This document shows, piece by piece, positions 26,755-36,451 of a DNA stretch of 64,000 bases; positions within the stretch are counted from its first letter, which is position 1, and every line of letters starts with the position of its first letter. The stretch is taken from NCBI RefSeq assembly GCF_947503045.1, contig NZ_CANNCF010000005.1:111085-175084 (forward strand), written 5' to 3'. The notes beneath the pieces are model-generated. The model saw only the letters and a list, made by a program, of their open reading frames with translations, had not been told where the DNA came from and ran no database searches. Source of the stretch: an uncultured Tateyamaria sp. Lineage in GTDB: Bacteria; Pseudomonadota; Alphaproteobacteria; Rhodobacterales; Rhodobacteraceae. A program made the position numbers and the translations under genes.

Positions 26755-26840
26755 TCATGATGTCGTGCGCGGCACGCGCCCATCTCGATCACTTCTTGGC
26801 GGTGATGAACATTGGTCAATTGTTGAGGCTCGAAAAATAG

Positions 26841-26854
26841 TTTAACGCTAAACC
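26841..26854. promoter_or_regulatory. Small inverted repeat upstream of maeB
   Basis: GTTTA-ACGC-TAAAC lies about 24 nt before the malic enzyme start, in AT-rich sequence likely to include its promoter. Possible operator; no regulator can be assigned. Confidence 0.35.
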
Positions 26855-26877
26855 ATATTCAAATTTCGGGGGACAGA

Positions 26878-29151
26878 ATGTCAGATCAACCATCCTTGCG
26901 CCAGGCGGCCCTCGACTATCACGAATTCCCCAAACCGGGGAAACTGGAAATCCGCGCGACCAAGCCGATGGCCAACGGACGTGATCTGGCGCGGGCCTAT
27001 TCGCCCGGCGTGGCCGAGGCCTGTCTCGAGATCAAAGAGGACGCCGCCAACGCCTCGCGCTTTACCGCGCGCGGCAATCTGGTGGCCGTGGTCAGCAACG
27101 GGACGGCGGTTTTGGGACTTGGCAATATCGGCGCGCTCGCGTCCAAACCTGTGATGGAGGGCAAGGCTGTCCTGTTCAAAAAATTCGCCTCGATCGACTG
27201 TTTCGACATCGAAGTGGACGAAAGTGACCCGGAAAAGCTGGCGGATATCGTATGCGCGCTCGAACCGACCTTCGGCGCCATCAACCTTGAAGACATCAAG
27301 GCGCCGGACTGTTTCATTGTCGAAAAGCTCTGCCGCGAGCGGATGAACATCCCGGTTTTTCACGACGACCAGCACGGTACCGCCATCGTGGTGGGGGCCG
27401 CGGCCACGAACGCGCTGCACGTGGCGGACAAGAAGTTCGAGGATATCAAGATCGTGTCAACGGGCGGCGGGGCTGCGGGCATTGCCTGCCTCAACATGCT
27501 GCTCAAAATGGGGGTCAAACGCGAAAACGTCTGGCTCTGCGACATTCATGGCCTCGTCTACGAAGGGCGCGAGATTGACATGAACCCGGTCAAATCCGAA
27601 TTTGCCCAGGCCAGTGACAAGCGCACGCTGGACGATGTCATTGACGACGCAGACCTGTTTCTTGGCCTGTCCGGTCCTGGCGTGCTGACCCAAGAATACG
27701 TCGCCAAAATGGCCAAGCGGCCCATCATTTTTGCGCTGGCCAACCCGACCCCGGAAATCCTGCCCGACCTTGCGCGCGAAGTGGCACCGGATGCGATCAT
27801 CGCCACGGGGCGCTCGGATTTTCCCAATCAGGTCAACAATGTACTCTGTTTTCCATTCATCTTCCGTGGCGCACTGGATGTCGGGGCAACCACCATCAAT
27901 GACGAGATGGAATTGGCCTGTATCGACGGTATCGCCGCTCTTGCGCGCGCCACAACCAGTGCCGAAGCCGCCGCCGCTTATCAGGGTGAGCAACTGACCT
28001 TTGGGGCCGACTATCTCATCCCCAAACCCTTCGATCCGCGCCTTGTGGGCATTGTCAGTTCCGCCGTTGCCCGCGCCGCGATGCAAACCGGCGTGGCCAC
28101 GCGCCCCATCGACGATCTCGAAGCCTACAAGATCAAGCTTGATGGTTCGGTTTTCAAATCCGCGCTGCTCATGCGCCCGGTGTTCGAGGCTGCGCGCGCC
28201 AAGGCGCGCCGCATCGTCTTTGCCGAAGGCGAAGAAGAGCGTGTGCTGCGCGCCGCTCAAGCCATGATCGAGGAAACCACCGAAACGCCGATCCTGATTG
28301 GACGCCCCGAAGTGATCGAGGCCCGGATCGAGCGTGCGGGCCTGAACCTGCGCCTTGGTGAGAATTTCGAACTGGTGAACCCCGAAAACGATCCGCGCTA
28401 TCGCGACTACTGGGAAACCTACCACAACCTGATGTGCCGCCGGGGCGTCTCGCCTGACATTGCGCGCGCCGTTATGCGCACCAACACCACTGCCATTGGG
28501 GCCGTGATGGTGCACCGGGATGAGGCAGACAGCATGATCTGCGGCACGTTCGGCGAATTCCGCTGGCACCTCAATTATATCACCCAAGTGCTGGGCCGCG
28601 ATGGCCTGCACCCGGTTGGCGCGCTGTCGATGATGATCCTCGAGGATGGGCCGCTGTTCATCGCCGACACCCATGTGCACGTCTATCCCACGCCCCAGCA
28701 ACTGGCGGAAACGGCTGTGGCCGCTGCCCGCCACGTGCGCCGGTTTGGTGTGACCCCCAAGATCGCATTTTGCTCGCAATCGCAGTTCGGCAATCAGGGG
28801 GATGGGTCGGGCAACCGCCTGCGCGAGGCCATCGCCATTCTGGACGCCCAGGAACATGATATTTGCTACGAGGGTGAAATGAACGTGGACTCTGCCCTTG
28901 ATGCAGAGCTGCGTGCGCGCCAACTGCCTGACAACCGGATGGAGGGGGCAGCGAATGTGCTGATCTTCGGCCATGCGGATGCGGCCTCGGGCGTGCGCAA
29001 CATTCTCAAGATGAAGGGCGGCGGTCTTGAGGTGGGTCCGATCCTGATGGGCATGGGCAACCGCGCCCATATCGTCAGCCCGTCGATCACGGCGCGCGGA
29101 TTGCTCAATATGTCGGCTGTGGCGGGCACGCCCGTGACGCATTACGGCTGA
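26878..29151 (+). CDS. maeB: NADP-dependent malic enzyme with phosphotransacetylase-like C-terminal domain
   Basis: 757-residue hybrid enzyme. The N-terminal malic domain (about 1-420) decarboxylates malate to pyruvate with [46 protein letters not shown] and [15 protein letters not shown] are conserved. The C-terminal 330 residues ([19 protein letters not shown] onward) are the phosphate acetyltransferase-like domain, known to regulate oligomerisation and acetyl-CoA response in MaeB rather than to catalyse. Start after GGGGGACAGA. It could supply NADPH and pyruvate to the acyl-CoA and amino-acid pathways nearby. Confidence 0.96.
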   Translation: MSDQPSLRQAALDYHEFPKPGKLEIRATKPMANGRDLARAYSPGVAEACLEIKEDAANASRFTARGNLVAVVSNGTAVLGLGNIGALASKPVMEGKAVLFKKFASIDCFDIEVDESDPEKLADIVCALEPTFGAINLEDIKAPDCFIVEKLCRERMNIPVFHDDQHGTAIVVGAAATNALHVADKKFEDIKIVSTGGGAAGIACLNMLLKMGVKRENVWLCDIHGLVYEGREIDMNPVKSEFAQASDKRTLDDVIDDADLFLGLSGPGVLTQEYVAKMAKRPIIFALANPTPEILPDLAREVAPDAIIATGRSDFPNQVNNVLCFPFIFRGALDVGATTINDEMELACIDGIAALARATTSAEAAAAYQGEQLTFGADYLIPKPFDPRLVGIVSSAVARAAMQTGVATRPIDDLEAYKIKLDGSVFKSALLMRPVFEAARAKARRIVFAEGEEERVLRAAQAMIEETTETPILIGRPEVIEARIERAGLNLRLGENFELVNPENDPRYRDYWETYHNLMCRRGVSPDIARAVMRTNTTAIGAVMVHRDEADSMICGTFGEFRWHLNYITQVLGRDGLHPVGALSMMILEDGPLFIADTHVHVYPTPQQLAETAVAAARHVRRFGVTPKIAFCSQSQFGNQGDGSGNRLREAIAILDAQEHDICYEGEMNVDSALDAELRARQLPDNRMEGAANVLIFGHADAASGVRNILKMKGGGLEVGPILMGMGNRAHIVSPSITARGLLNMSAVAGTPVTHYG

Positions 29152-29171
29152 CCGTTTTCGCATCCGCCCGC

Positions 29172-29252
29172 GTGCAGGGGGGGGGCCGGCCCCCCGTCGC
29201 GCGGGCGCGACTCCCCCCGGGATTTTTTTGAAATCAGAGAAGGCGGATGACT
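29172..29252 (-). repeat. GC-rich palindromic element R4 downstream of maeB
   Basis: From left to right: hairpin GGGGGGCC/GGCCCCCC, hairpin GTCGCGC-GG-GCGCGAC, then CTCCCCCCGGGA and the AT tail TTTTTTTGAAATCAGAGAAG. It is the inverted layout of R1-R3 with the R2-type tail. It may also act as the maeB terminator. Confidence 0.65.
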
Positions 29253-29323
29253 GGATTTGCGCCCTGTCCGCTGCAATGGTGGTCCTAGGGATATCCGACC
29301 CGTTCACACTGGGGAGATTGAAT

Positions 29324-29581
29324 TTGACCAAAGCTATTTCAGGATTGATTGCCGCCCTTTGCCTTGCGGGCTGCGCCGAAGTGGTTGAAGAGCGCGAAAG
29401 CACCTTTACCTATCAGGGCGAGACCTACCGGGCGGTGATCCGGACCTTTGAAACGGAGAATGGCGGCTTTACCAAACGCTACATCTATTCCCGCCCGCAT
29501 CCTGTCAGTTGTTCGGTCACGGACGATCTGGATTGCCGCTCAGCCATCCGCATCAGCCGGACGCGGGCGGCAAACCGCTAA
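29324..29581 (+). CDS. Small lipoprotein, unknown function
   Basis: 85 residues starting at TTG 29324, which has GGGGAG about eight nucleotides upstream. The product begins MTKAISGLIAALCLAGCAEV, with lipobox LAGC and acylated Cys17, then a charged beta-rich domain (STFTYQGETYRAVIRTFETENGGFTKRYIYSR) with two further Cys. Starts further upstream would run through the R4 repeat tail and are unlikely. No family recognised. Confidence 0.65.
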   Translation: MTKAISGLIAALCLAGCAEVVEERESTFTYQGETYRAVIRTFETENGGFTKRYIYSRPHPVSCSVTDDLDCRSAIRISRTRAANR

Positions 29582-29680
29582 TTTTGTGGGCATTTGCAGC
29601 CCCGTTGGCGCTCACAGCCCTTGCCTCTGTCTGCTTGTGCCGCGTAACCCTGTTGCGAAGGACGTCGGGGGAGGAAAACG

Positions 29681-31570
29681 ATGGGCTATCGCGCGGAATA
29701 TGACAGTTGGAAAGCGAACCCGGAGGCGTGGTGGATGCAGGCCGCCCAGGCCATTGACTGGTCCACGCCGCCGTCCAAAGCACTGTTTGATCGCGGCGAT
29801 CACATCTATGAATGGTTTGCCGATGGCGAGGTGAATACCTGCTGGAACGCGGTCGACCGCCATGTCGAAGCCGGGCGCGGCGATCAGGTCGCCATCATCT
29901 TTGACAGCCCGATCACTGGCACGGGGTCCAAGACGACCTACGCCGAATTGCAGACACAGGTGGCAGCACTGGCCGGGGCTCTCGCGGCCAAGGGTGTGAC
30001 CACGGGCGACCGGGTCATCATCTACATGCCCATGGTGCCTGAGGCCCTTGTGGCCATGCTGGCCTGCGCGCGGTTGGGCGCGGTCCATTCGGTGGTCTTT
30101 GGCGGCTTTGCTGCGAACGAGTTGGCGGTGCGGATCGACGATTGCGCCCCCAAGGCGATCATCGCAGCCTCTTGCGGGATCGAGCCGGGGCGCGTTGTCG
30201 CCTATAAGCCGCTGCTGGACGGTGCCATCGATCTGGCCGACCACAGCCCCGAGTTCTGTGTGATCCTGCAGCGCGCACAGGGCCCTTGCGAGATGGGCGC
30301 ACGCGATGTGGACTGGCATGACGCGCAAGTGGGCGTTGATGCAGCCCCATGTGTCCCGGTGCCCGGCAATCACCCGGCTTATATTCTCTACACCTCCGGC
30401 ACCACCGGCGCGCCCAAGGGCGTCGTGCGTCCCACGGGCGGCCATCTGGTGGCGCTGAACTGGACGATGAAAAACATTTATCAGGTCGAACCGGGAGAGG
30501 TCTTTTGGGCCGCCTCGGATGTTGGCTGGGTCGTGGGCCATTCCTATATTTGCTACGCGCCCCTGATCCACGGCAACACAACGGTGGTGTTCGAGGGCAA
30601 GCCAATTGGCACGCCTGATGCGGGTACCTTTTGGCGGGTGATCGCGGAACACGACGTGAAATCCTTTTTCACGGCCCCCACCGCCATCCGCGCGGTCAAG
30701 CGCGAGGACCCCAAGGGGCTGGAGCGGGCCAAATACGACCTCTCGGGCCTGCGCGCGCTTTACCTCGCGGGCGAGCGGGCAGATCCTGACACGATCGAAT
30801 GGGCGCAAGACCTGCTTGGCGTGCCCGTCTATGACCACTGGTGGCAGACCGAAACGGGCTACACCATCGCAGGCAACCCCGCAGGGCTTGAGGCGCTGCC
30901 GGTCAAGATCGGCTCGCCCACCGTGGCGATGCCCGGCTATGACGTCCAGATTCTGGACGAGGCGGGCCATCCGGTGAAACCCGGCACGCTCGGGGCCATC
31001 GCGATCAAGCTGCCACTGCCGCCCGGCACCCTGCCGACCCTCTGGAACGCCGAAGGACGGTTCAAGTCATCCTACCTCAACACCTTCCCCGGCTACTACG
31101 AAACGGGCGATGCGGGCATGATGGACGAGGACGGCTATCTTTACATCATGGCGCGCACCGATGACGTGATCAACGTCGCAGGTCACCGTCTGTCCACCGG
31201 TGCGATGGAAGAAGTGCTGGCGGGGCACCCGGATGTGGCCGAATGCGCCGTCGTGGGCGTCTCGGACCCGCTCAAGGGGCAGGCGCCGCTGGGCCTGTTG
31301 TGCCTGACCAAGGGCGTGAACCGCCCTCATGACGAGATCACCGCCGAATGCGTAAAACGGGTGCGCGACCAGATCGGGCCGGTGGCGGCCTTCAAACAGG
31401 CGCTGATCGTGGATCGCCTGCCCAAGACCCGCTCGGGCAAGATATTGCGCGCCACGGTGGTCAAGATCGCGGAAAACCAGCCATTCAAGCTGCCAGCGAC
31501 CATCGACGATCCGGCCATTCTGGACGAGATCAAGGACGCGTTGCAGACCATCGGCTATGCCAAGGAGTGA
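29681..31570 (+). CDS. prpE: Propionyl-CoA synthetase
   Basis: 629-residue AMP-forming acyl-CoA synthetase activating propionate (or acetate). The ATP-binding motif YILYTSGTTGAPKGVVR, GEVFWAASDVGWVVGHSYICYAPL, VYDHWWQTETG and the C-terminal catalytic Lys motif KTRSGKILR follow the acetyl-/propionyl-CoA synthetase pattern, and the MGYRAEYDSWKANPEAWW opening is typical of PrpE. Start has GGGGGAGG upstream. No methylcitrate genes are nearby, so propionyl-CoA likely goes through methylmalonyl-CoA, as usual in this group (inference). Confidence 0.93.
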   Translation: MGYRAEYDSWKANPEAWWMQAAQAIDWSTPPSKALFDRGDHIYEWFADGEVNTCWNAVDRHVEAGRGDQVAIIFDSPITGTGSKTTYAELQTQVAALAGALAAKGVTTGDRVIIYMPMVPEALVAMLACARLGAVHSVVFGGFAANELAVRIDDCAPKAIIAASCGIEPGRVVAYKPLLDGAIDLADHSPEFCVILQRAQGPCEMGARDVDWHDAQVGVDAAPCVPVPGNHPAYILYTSGTTGAPKGVVRPTGGHLVALNWTMKNIYQVEPGEVFWAASDVGWVVGHSYICYAPLIHGNTTVVFEGKPIGTPDAGTFWRVIAEHDVKSFFTAPTAIRAVKREDPKGLERAKYDLSGLRALYLAGERADPDTIEWAQDLLGVPVYDHWWQTETGYTIAGNPAGLEALPVKIGSPTVAMPGYDVQILDEAGHPVKPGTLGAIAIKLPLPPGTLPTLWNAEGRFKSSYLNTFPGYYETGDAGMMDEDGYLYIMARTDDVINVAGHRLSTGAMEEVLAGHPDVAECAVVGVSDPLKGQAPLGLLCLTKGVNRPHDEITAECVKRVRDQIGPVAAFKQALIVDRLPKTRSGKILRATVVKIAENQPFKLPATIDDPAILDEIKDALQTIGYAKE

Positions 31571-31646
31571 GTGTCGCGGGCTCAGGGCGGCTGCACCGGC
31601 CAGGCATTTATTCGGCAACCGATCCTGGCTGGCGACGGCGCAAAGC

Positions 31647-32303
31647 CTAGAGTTGAACGCCCAGAAAAATGACGGCCAATGGCACCGGCGATACGGCCAG
31701 AATGACGGTGAGGAATGTCGAAAATGGTGAAAATATTCCGGTCAGACCCGCAATCATCATGATGCCGCCACCGCCGCCAATGATCGAGTTGCCCGGCATA
31801 TTCACGGCGACCGCCAACGCGACATAGCGATACCGCAAGGCCAGGCGAAGAACGCGCTTTGACTGCCCTTCCATCAGCATCGCCACGCGCTCGTCTTGCG
31901 ACAACGGCGCGGCGCGGGCCACCATTGCAGCGCCACGCCGAATTCGCAACGCGTGCAACAGGCGCTCCAGCGCACCGATGGGCAGGAAGCGCCCGACCGT
32001 AAAGGCCAGCATCATCGCGGCGACCGTGCAGACATAAATGAGGGGCGCAATCGCTGCGCCAAATCCGGCAAGCAGCACCATGCCGATCTCTGCCCCCGGC
32101 ACGAAGGGTATGGCAAGCAGCACGACATAAGCCACCGCACCGATCATGATGGCCTTGTGGACCTGTTGCTCGTTGCTCGGCCGGATCTGAAGGTCCAGCG
32201 TGTCCCGGATGAAATGAGCGCCCCACGTGGCAAGCGCGATAAAGCCAACCAACAAAGCGAATTTCAGGATAAGGCCGGGCCAATTCGGCCCTTCGGATGT
32301 CAT
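31647..32303 (-). CDS. TVP38/TMEM64 (VTT-domain)-like membrane protein
   Basis: 218 residues with five to six hydrophobic helices. IPFVPGAEIGMVLLAGFGAAIAPLIYV matches the VTT/DedA-like signature of proline-glycine reentrant turns, and VAVNMPGNSIIGGGGGIMMIAG is the second such turn. Members are inner-membrane proteins thought to act in lipid scrambling or transport. The secreted protein gene upstream ends 9 nt before this start, so they probably form an operon. Confidence 0.75.
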   Translation of the reverse strand: MTSEGPNWPGLILKFALLVGFIALATWGAHFIRDTLDLQIRPSNEQQVHKAIMIGAVAYVVLLAIPFVPGAEIGMVLLAGFGAAIAPLIYVCTVAAMMLAFTVGRFLPIGALERLLHALRIRRGAAMVARAAPLSQDERVAMLMEGQSKRVLRLALRYRYVALAVAVNMPGNSIIGGGGGIMMIAGLTGIFSPFSTFLTVILAVSPVPLAVIFLGVQL

Positions 32304-32312
32304 GCGACCTGC

Positions 32313-32789
32313 TCAGCCGGATACTGCGTCGGACGTGACTGCCTTACCAACAATCCGGACCGCGATTTGATTGGTCCAGTACCAGCGCCGTGTCGTCCAG
32401 GTCACATCACTCGCGACCCTGTCACCTGTGATCGTGCCGTACCACACAATCGTATGAGGGGCATCGGGACAGATTGCACTGGTCGTAAAGTGGATCACGC
32501 CGTCGACCTCCTTGGTTTGATAATCTGACCAGTCAAAGTTGCAGTAGTCTTCGCAATCGACCGACAGGAAGGTGCCATCGCGAAAGAGGATGTTATCCTC
32601 CAGTACCGCGCCACTGGACGGATCCTCACCATGGATCTGGAACGTCATCCCATCCAACGCACCCGTTGCAGCCCAATCCCCCTCCGGCACGGCGAGGTCC
32701 GGTATGTCGTTTTTCATGACCGACAGGGTTGCCGCCCCAGTTCCAAAAGTGGCAACGGCAATCGCGGCGATCTGTAGAAACTGCGGCAT
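32313..32789 (-). CDS. Exported protein of unknown function
   Basis: 158 residues with an N-terminal hydrophobic signal segment (MPQFLQIAAIAVATFGTGAATLSVM). The rest is beta-rich: GALDGMTFQIHGEDP, DNILFRDGTFLSVDCEDYCNFDWSDY, HFTTSAICPDAPHTIVWYGTITGD. Three Cys residues may form disulfides. The pattern of a short lipocalin-like barrel is possible but not certain. Co-directional with the TVP38-like gene. Confidence 0.65.
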   Translation of the reverse strand: MPQFLQIAAIAVATFGTGAATLSVMKNDIPDLAVPEGDWAATGALDGMTFQIHGEDPSSGAVLEDNILFRDGTFLSVDCEDYCNFDWSDYQTKEVDGVIHFTTSAICPDAPHTIVWYGTITGDRVASDVTWTTRRWYWTNQIAVRIVGKAVTSDAVSG

Positions 32790-33070
32790 GAACGGCTCCG
32801 TTCGTCAAAGACTGAACTATGTATCAAATGGCGTGGCACTCAAGAAAAATCACAAAACAGCCCCCGCACCGCAAAATGTCGCGACAGCGCGCGGGTCCAA
32901 TGTGTCCTGCCTATCTGAACCGGCCCATTCCTGTCCATTATTCATGGCGACGGTTTACGATTTTCCGAAAACCGGGCCTGCCCCGCGGCACAGAAATGCG
33001 GCAATATGGGCTTGGAACGGCGAAAGGAGAACACTATCGAAATTGCGAGCTCGGCGACAGCAGACCATTC

Positions 33071-34699
33071 CTAGATTTCGGCGGCCAGCTTGCGCAGCTC
33101 GAACTTCTGGATCTTGCCGGTCGAGGTCTTGGGCAATTCCTGAAATACCACTTTCTTGGGGGCCTTGAACCCGGCCAACGTCTGGCGGCTGAAGGCGATC
33201 AGATCAGCCTCGCTCGGGGCTGTGCCACTTTTCAACTCGACAAAGGCGCACGGCACCTCGCCCCATTTCTCGTCCGGTTTTGCCACGACAGCAGCCAGGT
33301 TGACATCCGGATGACCCATCAGCACCCCTTCGACCTCGACGCTCGAAATGTTTTCGCCGCCCGAGATGATGATGTCCTTGGCCCGGTCGGCGATCTGGAT
33401 ATAGCCATCTTCGTGTTGCAGCGCGATGTCGCCGGAATGGAAATAGCCCCCCTCGAACGCCTCGGCCGTGGCGGCCGGGTTCTTGTAATACCCCTTCATC
33501 ACCGAATTGCCCCGGATCATGATCTCGCCCTGCGCGGTGCCGTCCATGGGCACCTGGGCCATGTCCGCGTCCATGACGGTGATATGCTCCATCATCGGCA
33601 TGGCCACGCCCTGACGCGCCTTGATCGCAGCCTTGTCGCCCTGTTCCAGTCCATTCCAGTCCTCGCCGCGCCAGATGCATTCGGTGACATGGCCATAGGT
33701 TTCAGTCAGCCCATAGACCTGCGTGACGTTAAAGCCGAGGGCCTCGATCTTGCCCAGCGTGGCCGGGGCCGGGGGGGCGCCGGCAGTGAACACCTCGACC
33801 ACGTGATCGAACGGGCGACGGTCACCCGCATCGGCATTGACCAGCATGTTCAGTACGATGGGTGCGCCACCAAAATGGGTGACCCCTTCGTCGGCGATGG
33901 CGTCATAGATGGGCCCCGCCGCGATGTCGCGGCAGCACACCAGCGTGCCGCCCAGCAGGGGCATCATCCACGTGTGGTTCCAGCCATTGCAATGGAACAG
34001 GGGTACGATGGCCATGAAGACGGGGTTGAGTTGCATCCGCCACGAAATCACGGTTCCCATCGTCATCATGTAGGCGCCGCGATGGTGATAAACGACGCCC
34101 TTGGGGCGCCCGGTTGTGCCAGAGGTATAGTTGAGGGCAAGGCTCTCCCACTCATCCTCAGGCATGACCCAATCAAATTCGGGATCGGCGGCGGCCAGCA
34201 CCTCCTCATAAACCGCGTGCCGCCCCGAGGCAGGCCATCCCGCCGCGTCATCGGCCACTTCGATCAACTCGGGCTTGGGGCCCTCCATTGCAGACAGGGC
34301 CGCTTCGGCCAGATCAAGGAATTGCGGATCGACCAGCACGACCTTGGCCCCGCCATGATCAAAGATATAGGCAACTGTATCCACATCCAGACGGGTGTTG
34401 ATCGTGTTGAGCACCGCACCGCAAGCCGGCACGCCGAAATGCGCCTCCGCCTGTGCAGGCAGGTTGGGGATCAGGGTGGCAACCACATCACCGGGCGCGA
34501 CGCCACGGGCAGCAAGGGCCGACGCCAAGCGGGTGCAGCGATCATGATACTGTGCGTAAGAAACGCGATGCGCGCCGTAGATCACCGCCGTGCGTTGCGC
34601 AAACACATGGGCTGCGCGGCGCAGATGCGACAAGGGCGTCAGCGCCACATAATTCGCCGGTGTCTTGTCCAGACCGGTTTCATCCGCCATCCAACCCAT
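33071..34699 (-). CDS. AMP-dependent acyl-CoA synthetase (fatty-acyl/DmdB-like)
   Basis: 542 residues. Motifs: NYTSGTTGRPKGVVYHH (ATP loop), PLFHCNGWNHTW, VYGLTETYGHVTE, YFHSGDIALQHEDGYIQIADRAKDIIISGGENISS and the Lys motif KTSTGKIQK. It activates a medium-chain or short substituted fatty acid to its CoA thioester in the cytoplasm. The sequence style resembles 3-methylmercaptopropionyl-CoA ligase (DmdB) of roseobacters, but no other DMSP gene is adjacent, so the substrate stays open. Start MGWMADETGL has GGGGGAGAGG upstream. Confidence 0.85.
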   Translation of the reverse strand: MGWMADETGLDKTPANYVALTPLSHLRRAAHVFAQRTAVIYGAHRVSYAQYHDRCTRLASALAARGVAPGDVVATLIPNLPAQAEAHFGVPACGAVLNTINTRLDVDTVAYIFDHGGAKVVLVDPQFLDLAEAALSAMEGPKPELIEVADDAAGWPASGRHAVYEEVLAAADPEFDWVMPEDEWESLALNYTSGTTGRPKGVVYHHRGAYMMTMGTVISWRMQLNPVFMAIVPLFHCNGWNHTWMMPLLGGTLVCCRDIAAGPIYDAIADEGVTHFGGAPIVLNMLVNADAGDRRPFDHVVEVFTAGAPPAPATLGKIEALGFNVTQVYGLTETYGHVTECIWRGEDWNGLEQGDKAAIKARQGVAMPMMEHITVMDADMAQVPMDGTAQGEIMIRGNSVMKGYYKNPAATAEAFEGGYFHSGDIALQHEDGYIQIADRAKDIIISGGENISSVEVEGVLMGHPDVNLAAVVAKPDEKWGEVPCAFVELKSGTAPSEADLIAFSRQTLAGFKAPKKVVFQELPKTSTGKIQKFELRKLAAEI

Positions 34700-34854
34700 G
34701 ATGCCTCTCCCCCGCAACACTTTTCGCGATCCGATGGTGTGACCTTTTGCAAAGAGGTGCAAGGATTGAAAATCAAGGCGAGCCTGTCTTCATTGTTCCG
34801 TAAAATATGCAAATCCCACATGGACGTCCGGGCCTGCATCACTAGGCTGGGCGC

Positions 34855-35496
34855 ATGATCCTCAGCCCGGGCCGCAATTACGTCTTTATCCATGCCCCCA
34901 AGACCGGGGGCACCGCCATGGCGCTCGCGCTTGAGGGGCGGGCGATGAAGGATGACATCATGCTGGGCGACACGCCCAAGGCGCTCAAACGCCGCCACCG
35001 GGTCAAGGATGCGCAGACGCAGGGACGCTTGTGGAAACACTCGACACTGGCCGATATCGACGGGCTTGTGCCCAGCCTTGACGGGTTCTTTGCCTTTACT
35101 CTCGTGCGCAACCCGTGGGACCGGATGGTCAGCTACTACCATTGGCTCAGGGATCAGCGCTTTGATCACCCGGCGGTGCAACTGGCCGCGCAGATGGACT
35201 TCACCGACTTCGCCTGCGCGCCCCAGACCCGCGCCACGATGCGTGCCGCCCCGGCGCAGCATTACATGACAGACGCGCGCGGAGTGGAACGCTGCGACCT
35301 CTATATCCGGCTCGAAGATTTCGAGACCGACGCCGCACCGCTTTGGGATCATCTGGGTTTCAGCTTGGACCTGCCACGGACAAACGTCTCGGAACGTGGC
35401 GAAGATTACCGGACCTACTACACGGATGCCGCTCGCGCGGCGGTGGCCGAGGCCTGCGCCGTGGACATCGAAAGATTCGGCTACGGCTTTGACTGA
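34855..35496 (+). CDS. Sulfotransferase family protein
   Basis: 213 residues. The PAPS 5'-phosphosulfate loop is YVFIHAPKTGGTAM (9-22) and the 3'-phosphate motif is FTLVRNPWDRMVSYYHW; YIRLEDFETD and LPRTNVSERGEDYRTYY follow the pattern of Sulfotransfer_2-type enzymes. Probably sulfates a polysaccharide or small molecule, or is a PAPS-dependent enzyme of unknown acceptor. Stands alone between a divergent acyl-CoA synthetase and the Hint gene. Confidence 0.85.
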   Translation: MILSPGRNYVFIHAPKTGGTAMALALEGRAMKDDIMLGDTPKALKRRHRVKDAQTQGRLWKHSTLADIDGLVPSLDGFFAFTLVRNPWDRMVSYYHWLRDQRFDHPAVQLAAQMDFTDFACAPQTRATMRAAPAQHYMTDARGVERCDLYIRLEDFETDAAPLWDHLGFSLDLPRTNVSERGEDYRTYYTDAARAAVAEACAVDIERFGYGFD

Positions 35497-35686
35497 AACC
35501 CGCCCAAATTGAATTTGGCGATACATTGTCGCGAAAGCAGGGACAGTTTTGGACAATTCCCCGGAATTGGCGCGGCACTGGGCGACAGTGCCCGATTTCT
35601 GCCTGAATCGCGGCGCGGGATTGCCCCGGGAATCACCCCAACTGAAGTCATCGAACGCAACCGGCGCAAACCAAGGCGCTGTCACC

Positions 35687-36334
35687 ATGGGGATGGATGA
35701 GATGTTTGGATGGGCTACGAAAACCGCGCCACGCTACATGGCGGATACCTCGGCGGCCAGCGACGGGGCTGCGCTGAAAACGCGCGGGTTGCTGGCCGGT
35801 GGGCATGTGGCCACGGCGATGGGCTGGCGCCCGGTCGAGGCGATCGCGGCAGGTGATCTGATCCTGACATTCGACAACGGTCTGCGTCCGGTGATCGAGG
35901 TGCGCCGCGAGATGTTCCGGGTGGCGGACATGATGGCGCCTGCATCCTATGCGTCGGTGATGGTGCCTGCGGGGGCTTTGGGGAACTCGCAGGACCTCGA
36001 ATTGCTGCCCGATCAGGGGGTGCTGATCGAAAGCGAAGCGGCCTGTGACGCCCATGGCGATCCGTTTGCCATCGTGCCAGCCAAGGCGCTGGTCGGGTAT
36101 CGCGGGATTGCCCGCTCAATCTGTGCTGCACAAATCGAAGTGATCACGCTCGTCTTTGAAGGCGCACAGGTGATCTACACCCAAGGCGGCGCCCTTGTGC
36201 ATTGTCCCCCCGCCGAGGTGCGCCTGTCCGATTTCGGCCTGAAAAACGACGTCTATGACGTCATCCCGGTCAAAGAAGCCCGGTTTCTGGTCGAGTGCAT
36301 GATGCTCGAGGACGCCAACGGTATGGCGGCCTGA
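35687..36334 (+). CDS. Degenerate Hint-domain protein
   Basis: 215 residues from the ATG at 35687; a TTG at 35549 would add 46 residues. The Hedgehog/intein pattern is seen as GLLAGGHVATAMGWRPVEAIAAGDLILTFDNGLRPVIEVRR and LELLPDQGVLIES...VPAKALVGYRGI. Active Hint domains begin with a nucleophilic Cys and carry a TxxH block; here the first position is not Cys and the second-block His is absent, so self-splicing is unlikely. Many roseobacters carry such proteins, sometimes next to secreted repeat proteins. A terminator follows. Confidence 0.75.
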   Translation: MGMDEMFGWATKTAPRYMADTSAASDGAALKTRGLLAGGHVATAMGWRPVEAIAAGDLILTFDNGLRPVIEVRREMFRVADMMAPASYASVMVPAGALGNSQDLELLPDQGVLIESEAACDAHGDPFAIVPAKALVGYRGIARSICAAQIEVITLVFEGAQVIYTQGGALVHCPPAEVRLSDFGLKNDVYDVIPVKEARFLVECMMLEDANGMAA

Positions 36335-36394
36335 CAGCCCCTGCGGCGCGTGACCTGGAGGCGCGCACCGCATAAGGGTTGAACCGAGCGCACG

Positions 36395-36430
36395 AAAAAA
36401 AGGGCCCCGCACTGCGGGGCCTCTTTTTGT
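36395..36430. terminator. Bidirectional intrinsic terminator between Hint gene and fadB
   Basis: Stem GGCCCCGC-ACT-GCGGGGCC (36403-36421) flanked by AAAAAAA on the left and TTTTTG/TTTTTT on the right; serves both convergent genes. Confidence 0.85.
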
Positions 36431-36451
36431 TTTTTCAAATCCGTCGCGGTG

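Noticed and set aside
27457..29403. Long open frame on the minus strand across maeB
   Set aside because: Antisense to a full-length, motif-complete malic enzyme; its translation is His/Arg/Gly-rich with no recognisable domain, as expected for GC-rich shadow frames.
32790..33070. Possible small gene starting at ATG 32944 (MATVYDFPKTG...), faintly like a DUF1127 protein
   Set aside because: No ribosome site, no stop until deep inside the acyl-CoA synthetase gene on the other strand, and the DUF1127 resemblance covers only about 15 residues. I see nothing else in this 281-nt gap.
32819..34858. Long plus-strand open frame across the acyl-CoA synthetase gene
   Set aside because: Antisense to a gene with intact synthetase motifs; product is compositionally odd and has no ribosome site.
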